Shown: one piece after another, positions 57,398-64,000 of the stretch
Layout: each line of letters starts with the position of its first letter
Numbering within the stretch: position 1 is the stretch's first letter
Assembly (NCBI RefSeq): GCF_001483745.1
Contig: NZ_LQBL01000028.1
Span: 538,379-602,378, forward strand
Reading direction: 5' to 3'
DNA from: Serinicoccus chungangensis
Lineage (GTDB): Bacteria > Actinomycetota > Actinomycetes > Actinomycetales > Dermatophilaceae
DNA: 64,000 nucleotides
Position numbers and translations under genes: made by a program
Notes under the pieces: model-generated
Told to the model about the DNA's origin: nothing
The model's input: the letters and a program-made list of their open reading frames with translations, nothing else
Database searches by the model: none

Positions 57398-58147
57398 CTA
57401 GTCCGGCTCGCCCGCGCGCGATAGGTCAGGCCTGGGGTCGGCGCGCCCGCGCCGGGCGGTCGCCGCCACGGTGGCCGCGACCACCCCTCCGGCGCCGGCC
57501 CGACGCAGCGCGCGGGCGCACTCGGCGAGCGTCGCGCCGGTGGTGACGACGTCGTCGACGACGACGCAGGGCACACCCGCGAGAGCACCCGCCAGCCCGG
57601 TGCGCACCCGGACGGCGCCGTCGAGGTTCGCCGCCCGCTGCGCGGCCGACAACCCCGCCTGGTCGGCGACGGCGCGAGCCAGGACGAGGGCCGGGACCAC
57701 GGCACGCCGCGTCCCGGCCGCGACGACGGCGAGCTCGCGCACCGGGGAGCGGCCGCGCGCGCGGGTGCTGGCCGGCGCCGACGGGGCCGGGACCACGGCC
57801 ACCGGACGGCCGGCCCCCAGGGCGTCCCGGTGCTCCGGGGAGCCCTCGAGGGCGGCGGTCATCGCAGCGCGCAGCACCTCCCCGAGGGCCGCCGTCAGGT
57901 CCACCCGGTCCTGCTCCTTCCAGGCGACGACGAGGGAGGGCAGGGCGCCGTCGTAGGCCGGGCCCGACCAGGTCGGCGGGAAGCCCGGCGGGCAGGGCGT
58001 GGGGCGCCAGGGGCGCGGACCCGTCGCGCGCAGCTCCCCGAGGCAGTCGGGACAGAGACGACGCCCCGCCCGTCCGCAGCCGGCGCACCCGGACGGGGCC
58101 ACCAGCTCCAGCAGGGCACGCAGGTCCTCCCCCGGCCGCCACGGCAT
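57398..58147 (-). CDS. comF: ComF family phosphoribosyltransferase-like protein
   Basis: About 249 residues from the ATG at 58147; an ATG at 58219 lies upstream but within an 18-bp repeat and is less likely. Four zinc Cys (CAGCGRAGRRLCPDC) precede the PRTase fold with the PRPP loop VVVDDVVTTGATLAECA and the RANLDGAVRV segment. ComF takes part in DNA uptake or recombination in competent bacteria. Its TAG stop provides the first three bases of the hpf uORF -10 box. Confidence 0.9.
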   Translation of the reverse strand: MPWRPGEDLRALLELVAPSGCAGCGRAGRRLCPDCLGELRATGPRPWRPTPCPPGFPPTWSGPAYDGALPSLVVAWKEQDRVDLTAALGEVLRAAMTAALEGSPEHRDALGAGRPVAVVPAPSAPASTRARGRSPVRELAVVAAGTRRAVVPALVLARAVADQAGLSAAQRAANLDGAVRVRTGLAGALAGVPCVVVDDVVTTGATLAECARALRRAGAGGVVAATVAATARRGRADPRPDLSRAGEPD

Positions 58148-58148
58148 A

Positions 58149-58170
58149 CCCCAGGGTCGCACCCCTGGGG
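58149..58170. terminator. Hairpin immediately upstream of comF
   Basis: CCCCAGGG (58149-58156) pairs with CCCTGGGG (58163-58170). The stem ends 1 bp before the comF ATG. It may terminate transcripts from lpqB or cover the comF ribosome site. Confidence 0.45.
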
Positions 58171-58192
58171 CCGGCCGTGCGGCTGTCCACAG

Positions 58193-58235
58193 GCGTGGCG
58201 TGGTGCGCCCGCGTGGCATGGTGCGCCTGCGTGGC
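58193..58235. repeat. 18-bp tandem repeat, 2.4 copies
   Basis: GCGTGGCGTGGTGCGCCC (58193-58210), GCGTGGCATGGTGCGCCT (58211-58228) and GCGTGGC (58229-58235). It lies between lpqB and comF. Confidence 0.7.
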
Positions 58236-58246
58236 CCGAGGGCGCC

Positions 58247-60025
58247 TCAGCCGCCCGGGACCACCACCTGGTCCCCGTTGCGGACCGGCTGCCACCCGCT
58301 CTGGCCCTCGGGCACGTAAACCCCGCCGTCCTGGGTGCGGGCGATGACCTCCACGCCGGTGACCCGCGGCACGGGGACGGCGTCCACGAGCCCGGAGAGC
58401 TCACCCAGGGGCTCCAGCCATCCGCCGAGCTCGAGCCGGAAGGCCTGCGGCTCGAGGTCCTCCTGGCGCTCGCCGACGAGCACGAGCTCACCGGCGGCGC
58501 TCCAGTGCGCGGCGGAGACGCCGCGCAGATGGGTCGCGACCGGCAGCGGGGTGGTGAGCTCGCGCGGCCGGCCGGCGGTGTCCCGCACGATGCCGGTGAC
58601 CAGCAGGCGGTGGACCGGCGCCTCCTCGGTGTCCTCCGTCACCGCCGTGCCCACGACCAGGGCCGCCCGGCTGCCGTCGGGAGAGATCGACAGCGCCTCG
58701 ACGCGGTCGTCGTCCTCGAGCCAGTCGGCCTCGACGGGCCGGGCCACGGCGTCGAGCTGTGCGGCGTCGACCACCCACACCCGGGGGGTCTGGCTGCTGC
58801 GGTGCACGCCGCCGAGCCAGAACGCCCCCTGCGGGTCCACCGCGGGGGCGCCGAGGCCGTCGCCGATGCCCTCGTTGGTGTGCACCCGCTCCCCCCGCCA
58901 CCGGCGGAAGGCGGTGCCGTCGACGGAGACCGCGGCGAGGTCGTCCAGCCCCTCGGTCGCGGCCAGGCCCGTCCACCGCAGCTCGACCTGCGGCAGGACG
59001 ACGTCGTCGGGGACCTCGATGTCGCGCAGGGCGTACTGGGAGGGGTCCACGAGGGTGAGCTGCTCGCCGACCCGCAGCACCACCTGCGAGACCTGCCGGT
59101 CCACCTCGGCGTAGGGCAGCTCGGTGGCGGCGGTGATGGGGCCGTCGGCGCCGTCCAGCCGCAGGGGCTGGCCGGAGGCCTGCACGTCCACCCCGGCCAC
59201 CGAGCTCAGCCCGAGCAGGCTGTGCGCCAGCTGGCTGCTCAGACCCTCGGCGCGCGTGTCGTCCTGGGCCAGCGTCGCTCCCTGCAGGTTGACCGTGGCC
59301 ACGAGGGTCGAGGGGTCGACGGGCACGGCCGGCGTCGCGAGCCGCACCGACTCGTTGGCGGCGGTGCTGACGGCCCCCTCCAGGTAGCCGGGCAGGGGCG
59401 CGAGCTGGGCGCGGGTGAGCGCCGTGGGCAGCCCCTCGCTGTCGGCCAGCCACCTCAGCTCCGGGACGAAGACGTCCTCCTGCGTGTTGAGGTAGGACAG
59501 CACGGTGGGCCGGAAGACCCGCTCGAAGGCGGTGTCCGAGAGCCACAGCCCCGCGTCCTCGGGGAAGGTGCTGATGCGCGGCTCGCCGTCGACCTCGGTC
59601 AGCCCGAAGGTCTGGGTCGTGGTCTGCGGCGCCTGCTCGGTGAGCCGTCCGTCGGCGTCCACCCGGCCCACGACGTCGAGATCCACGCTCACCTCGTCCT
59701 CGGAGAGCAGGGTGAGCTCGGCGTCACCCTCGTAGACGAGGACCGTGGCGGTCGGCACCCAGCTGCTGGCCAGCTCGGAGGCGAGGTAGGTGCGGGACAC
59801 GTCGTCGTCGCCGGCAAAACCCTCGCTGGCCCGCAGGAACCCCTCGACCACCTCGACCGGCCCGGCCCCGGGCTGGGCGCGGGGCAGGAGACGGTCGACC
59901 TCCCGCTCGGACTGCTGGGAGACCGGCAGGCCGGCCCGCGGCGCGGAGCTGGTCGGGAGCTGCCCCGAGCAGCCGGTGGTGAGGAGTGCGGTGGCGGCGA
60001 GCACCGCGACCAGGGGGGTGCGCAT
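58247..60025 (-). CDS. lpqB: Lipoprotein LpqB, MtrAB accessory
   Basis: 592 residues from the ATG at 60025, which shares one base with the mtrB stop (TGATG). The lipoprotein signal peptide ends at LLTTG-C. The middle is a GerMN-like domain, and the C-terminal part a beta-propeller-like domain (VEALSISPDGSRAALVVGTAV). LpqB interacts with MtrB and tunes MtrA phosphorylation in mycobacteria. It is anchored to the outer face of the membrane. Confidence 0.95.
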   Translation of the reverse strand: MRTPLVAVLAATALLTTGCSGQLPTSSAPRAGLPVSQQSEREVDRLLPRAQPGAGPVEVVEGFLRASEGFAGDDDVSRTYLASELASSWVPTATVLVYEGDAELTLLSEDEVSVDLDVVGRVDADGRLTEQAPQTTTQTFGLTEVDGEPRISTFPEDAGLWLSDTAFERVFRPTVLSYLNTQEDVFVPELRWLADSEGLPTALTRAQLAPLPGYLEGAVSTAANESVRLATPAVPVDPSTLVATVNLQGATLAQDDTRAEGLSSQLAHSLLGLSSVAGVDVQASGQPLRLDGADGPITAATELPYAEVDRQVSQVVLRVGEQLTLVDPSQYALRDIEVPDDVVLPQVELRWTGLAATEGLDDLAAVSVDGTAFRRWRGERVHTNEGIGDGLGAPAVDPQGAFWLGGVHRSSQTPRVWVVDAAQLDAVARPVEADWLEDDDRVEALSISPDGSRAALVVGTAVTEDTEEAPVHRLLVTGIVRDTAGRPRELTTPLPVATHLRGVSAAHWSAAGELVLVGERQEDLEPQAFRLELGGWLEPLGELSGLVDAVPVPRVTGVEVIARTQDGGVYVPEGQSGWQPVRNGDQVVVPGG

Positions 60026-61692
60026 CAGTCGTCCTCTCTCGTGGCCAGCGCCAGCACCACCGGGGGCACCTCGGCGTCACGGGCAGCGGTGGTGCCACCG
60101 ACCGGACCGGGCCCGGAGGGCACCTCCGGTGGTTCGTCGGCGATGACATGGGTATGGGCGCGGGGCAGCATCAGGCGGAAGCAGGCACCCTCGCCGGGCC
60201 GGCTGCCGACCTGCAGCCACCCGCCGTGGACGCGCGCGTCCTCCTGGGCGATCGCCAGCCCGAGGCCGGTGCCGCCGGTGGTGCGGGTGCGCGCGGGGTC
60301 GGCCCGCCAGAACCGGTCGAAGACCTGGTGGCGCTGCTCCTCGGTCAGCCCGATGCCGTGGTCGCGCACGCTGACCGAGACCACGTGCGGGTTGCTGGCC
60401 ACGGTGACGTCCACCGGCAGCCCCTCGCCGTGCTCGACGGCGTTGGTCAGCAGGTTGCGCAGGATGCGGGAGACCCGTCGCCCGTCCATGCAGACCTCCA
60501 CCCGCTCGCTGGGCACGTGCACCCGCAGCGTCGTGCCCACCTTGTCGGCGAGGGTCTGCACCCCCTGCACCGCGGCGACGACGGTCGGCAGGATGTCCTC
60601 CTCGTGGCGCTCGACGGTGGCGGCCCCGGAGTCGAAGCGACTGATCTCGAGCAGCTCGGCGAGCAGCTCCTCGAACCGGTCCATCTCCTGGTCGAGCAAC
60701 TCGGCGGACCGGGCGACCGGCGCCGCGAAGTCCTCCCGCGAGGCGTGCAGCACGTCGCCGGCCATCCGCATGGTCGTCAGCGGGGTGCGCAGCTCGTGCG
60801 AGACGTCGGAGACGAAGCGCTGCTGCAGCTGGGACAACGAGCGCAGCTCGCGGATCTGGTGCTGGATGGAGTCGGCCATGGTGTTGAAGGAGGTCGCGAG
60901 CTGGGCGATCTCGTCGCTGCCCACGACCGGCAGCCGCTCGTCGAGGTGCCCCTGCGCCACCTCCTGGGACGCCTTGGCCACCTCCTCCACCGGCCGCGTG
61001 ACCATGCGGGTCGCCAGCAGCGCCAGGCCGACGGCCAGGGCGAGCAGCCCCAGCCCGCCGAGGAGGAAGAGCTGGCGGACGAGGTCGAGGGTCTCCTGCT
61101 CGCGGAGCAGCGGGTAGACGAGGACGAGGTCGTAGGGACCCGCGCGCAGCAACGACACCCGCGACCCCACCACCACGGCCGCCGTTCGTTCCTGGCCCTC
61201 GCCGAGCGACACCGGGACCACCATGACCTGCTGGTTGGCCGGGTCCTGGGCGATCGCCTCCCGCAGCTCGCCGGGCACGTCCTCGGCGAGGACACCGGTG
61301 GACATGCGCTCCACCACGCCGCTGGTGTTGGTCAGGGCGGGCAGCAGCAGCGCCCGCCGCCCGTCCGCGGCCGACGGCCCGCTCATCGACTGGATCTGCT
61401 CCTCGGCCAGACCCCGCAGACCGCTGTCGTCCCGGCGGTCGGTGGAGTCGAAGGCCCGCTGGGCGTTGGCGACCTGCTGGGAGGCGTCCCGCTCGGCGCT
61501 GTCGACGGCCTGCTCCACCAGCCCGCGGGAGACCTGCTGGTAGAGCAGGGTGCCGAGCAGGAGGGCGAGCAGGGTGCCGACCAGGACCGTCGAGGTGACG
61601 ACCCGCGCCCGCAACGAGCCCCGCCACCAGGTCAGCACGCGCCGACCGGCGGCGACCCCGTCAGGGGTGCCCGGCCTTGTATCCGACGCCAC
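60025..61692 (-). CDS. mtrB: Sensor histidine kinase MtrB
   Basis: 555 residues from a GTG at 61692, overlapping mtrA by 32 bp; a downstream GTG near VLTWWRG is possible. Two membrane helices (VVTSTVLVGTLLALLLGTLL and LGGLGLLALAVGLALLATRM) flank an extracellular loop, then a HAMP domain, the phospho-acceptor His in SDVSHELRTPLTTMRMAGD and the HATPase domain (NLLTNAVEHGEG, DHGIGL). It phosphorylates MtrA to control cell-wall and division genes. Confidence 0.95.
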   Translation of the reverse strand: MASDTRPGTPDGVAAGRRVLTWWRGSLRARVVTSTVLVGTLLALLLGTLLYQQVSRGLVEQAVDSAERDASQQVANAQRAFDSTDRRDDSGLRGLAEEQIQSMSGPSAADGRRALLLPALTNTSGVVERMSTGVLAEDVPGELREAIAQDPANQQVMVVPVSLGEGQERTAAVVVGSRVSLLRAGPYDLVLVYPLLREQETLDLVRQLFLLGGLGLLALAVGLALLATRMVTRPVEEVAKASQEVAQGHLDERLPVVGSDEIAQLATSFNTMADSIQHQIRELRSLSQLQQRFVSDVSHELRTPLTTMRMAGDVLHASREDFAAPVARSAELLDQEMDRFEELLAELLEISRFDSGAATVERHEEDILPTVVAAVQGVQTLADKVGTTLRVHVPSERVEVCMDGRRVSRILRNLLTNAVEHGEGLPVDVTVASNPHVVSVSVRDHGIGLTEEQRHQVFDRFWRADPARTRTTGGTGLGLAIAQEDARVHGGWLQVGSRPGEGACFRLMLPRAHTHVIADEPPEVPSGPGPVGGTTAARDAEVPPVVLALATREDD

Positions 61693-62338
61693 GCACCGTC
61701 ACCACGATCTGGGGGTTCTCGGGGTCCTTCTCGATCTTGCTGCGCAGGCGCTGGACGTGCACGTTGACCAGCCGGGTGTCGCCCGCGTGGCGGTAGCCCC
61801 AGACCTGCTCCAGCAGCGACTCCCGGTCGAAGACCTGCGTAGGCTTGCTCGCCAGCGCCACGAGCAGGTCGAACTCCAGCGGGGTCAGCGGGATCTGCTC
61901 GCCGGACCGGGTCACCTCGTGCCCGGCCACGTCGATCAGCACGTCGCCCACCTGCAACCGGGTGTCGTCGCCGGTGTCGGTGCGGCGCAGCCGCGCCCGG
62001 ATCCGGGCCAGCAGCTCCTGCGGCTTGAACGGCTTGACGACGTAGTCGTCGGCGCCGGCCTCCAGACCCAGGACGACGTCCTTGGTGTCCGTGCGGGCGG
62101 TGAGCATGACGACGGGGATCCCGGACTCGGCGCGCAGCTCACGGCATACCTCGATCCCGTCCTTGGACGGCAGCATGACGTCCAGGAGGACGAGGTCGGG
62201 GCGGAACTCGCGGAACATCGGCATCGCCCGTCCCCCGTCGGCGCAGCTCGCGACCTCGTAGCCCTCCTTGCGCAGCACGATGCCCAGCATCTCGGCCAGG
62301 GCCTGGTCGTCGTCGACCACGAGTACTCGAGCGCTCAC
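61661..62338 (-). CDS. mtrA: Response regulator MtrA
   Basis: 225 residues from a GTG at 62338 with AGGAGG upstream. Receiver domain with VVDDDQALAEML, the phospho-Asp in LVLLDVMLPSKDG and the Lys in VVKPFKPQE, then an OmpR-type winged helix (LTPLEFDLLVALASKPTQVFDRESLLEQVWGYRHAGDTRLVNVHVQRLRSKIE). MtrA is a near-universal actinobacterial regulator of division, wall and DNA replication genes. Confidence 0.97.
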   Translation of the reverse strand: MSARVLVVDDDQALAEMLGIVLRKEGYEVASCADGGRAMPMFREFRPDLVLLDVMLPSKDGIEVCRELRAESGIPVVMLTARTDTKDVVLGLEAGADDYVVKPFKPQELLARIRARLRRTDTGDDTRLQVGDVLIDVAGHEVTRSGEQIPLTPLEFDLLVALASKPTQVFDRESLLEQVWGYRHAGDTRLVNVHVQRLRSKIEKDPENPQIVVTVRGVGYKAGHP

Positions 62339-62372
62339 GGGTTCCTCCTGCGTCTGTGCCCCTGCACCAGCA

Positions 62373-63836
<1,464 letters not shown>

Positions 63837-63842
63837 GGGGTC

Positions 63843-63848
63843 ATGCTA
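63843..63848 (-). promoter_or_regulatory. Leaderless ahcY promoter -10 using the upstream stop codon
   Basis: TAGCAT on the minus strand. Its TAG is the stop codon of the mycothione reductase frame. The ahcY ATG follows after 6 bp, so the mRNA should be leaderless. Confidence 0.6.
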
Positions 63849-64000
63849 CGTGTCGCCCCCGACGTCCTCGGGCACGTGCAGGCCCAGCAGCGCGTTCTCG
63901 AGCACCTCGGACAGCGCCGGGTGGATCCAGTACTGGCCCCGCGCCAGCTCGTGGGCGGTCACCGACGGGCCCATGCTCAGCGCCTGGATGGCGGGCTGGA
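63846..64000 (-). CDS. mtr: C-terminus of mycothione reductase (partial)
   Basis: The minus-strand frame ending at 63846 reads [19 protein letters not shown] and then [21 protein letters not shown], ending GGDT-stop. The [14 protein letters not shown] motif with its His is typical of the dimerisation domain of mycothione reductase. It runs off the right edge. The enzyme recycles oxidised mycothiol with NADPH, consistent with an actinobacterium. Confidence 0.85.
   Translation of the reverse strand, partial: QPAIQALSMGPSVTAHELARGQYWIHPALSEVLENALLGLHVPEDVGGDT

Overview
The window is very GC-rich (I estimate a little over 70%) and packed with genes on both strands. The gene content is actinobacterial: a mycothione reductase tail, a WhiB protein, MtrA-MtrB-LpqB, LexA with a GAAC-N4-GTTT box, a 180-kDa-type NAD-glutamate dehydrogenase and a PdtaS-like kinase beside whiB. 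Family and context suggest a chromosome from the Micrococcales, plausibly the Intrasporangiaceae/Ornithinimicrobiaceae group; that placement is inference. I see no phage, insertion sequence, CRISPR, tRNA or rRNA. It reads as core chromosome.

Layout. 1-5 kb: a truncated LysM-type gene, the SOS control region and lexA, a PRC-barrel protein, a sirtuin, a patatin-like lipase and a LysR regulator. 5-15 kb (minus strand): DUF952, holA, rpsT, a leucine attenuator with leuS, degV, then comEA-comEC. 15-17 kb: an ECF sigma/anti-sigma pair divergent from a secreted CHRD protein, with twin promoters of identical architecture. 17-29 kb: dinG, fdhD, a DinB-like protein, a GH63-like glycosidase, an SDR, a degenerate histidine phosphatase, hflX, an RsmC-like methyltransferase, a KefB-type antiporter and miaA. 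29-36 kb: DUF4282, the PPDK regulatory protein and PPDK, a FhuF-like Fe-S protein, a 19-bp-period tandem repeat array capped by a perfect 18-bp hairpin, an amidohydrolase and whiB. 36-46 kb: pdtaS, NAD-glutamate dehydrogenase, two small conserved proteins and pruA. 46-50 kb: DUF6912, a CpaE-like ATPase, a SAF/CpaB-like protein, HTH, LysM and Rv3235-family proteins. 50-64 kb: secA, a three-domain GNAT protein, a YcaQ-like glycosylase, hpf with a leaderless upstream ORF, comF, lpqB, mtrB, mtrA, ahcY and the end of mycothione reductase.

Working together: PruA makes glutamate from P5C and the glutamate dehydrogenase oxidises it. The PPDK regulator controls the adjacent PPDK. ComEA, ComEC and ComF are DNA-uptake components. 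MtrA/MtrB/LpqB form an envelope-sensing system. FdhD, LexA and HolA serve formate dehydrogenase maturation, DNA damage response and replication.

Three signals stand out beyond the genes. First, the octamer GGTATGCC/GGCATACC occurs 24 times in all reading frames and both orientations, forcing rare codons such as ATA and TAT. Second, a strict 19-bp tandem array lies between two convergent genes. Third, about a dozen start codons sit 6-7 bp after a TANNNT box, implying leaderless transcripts.
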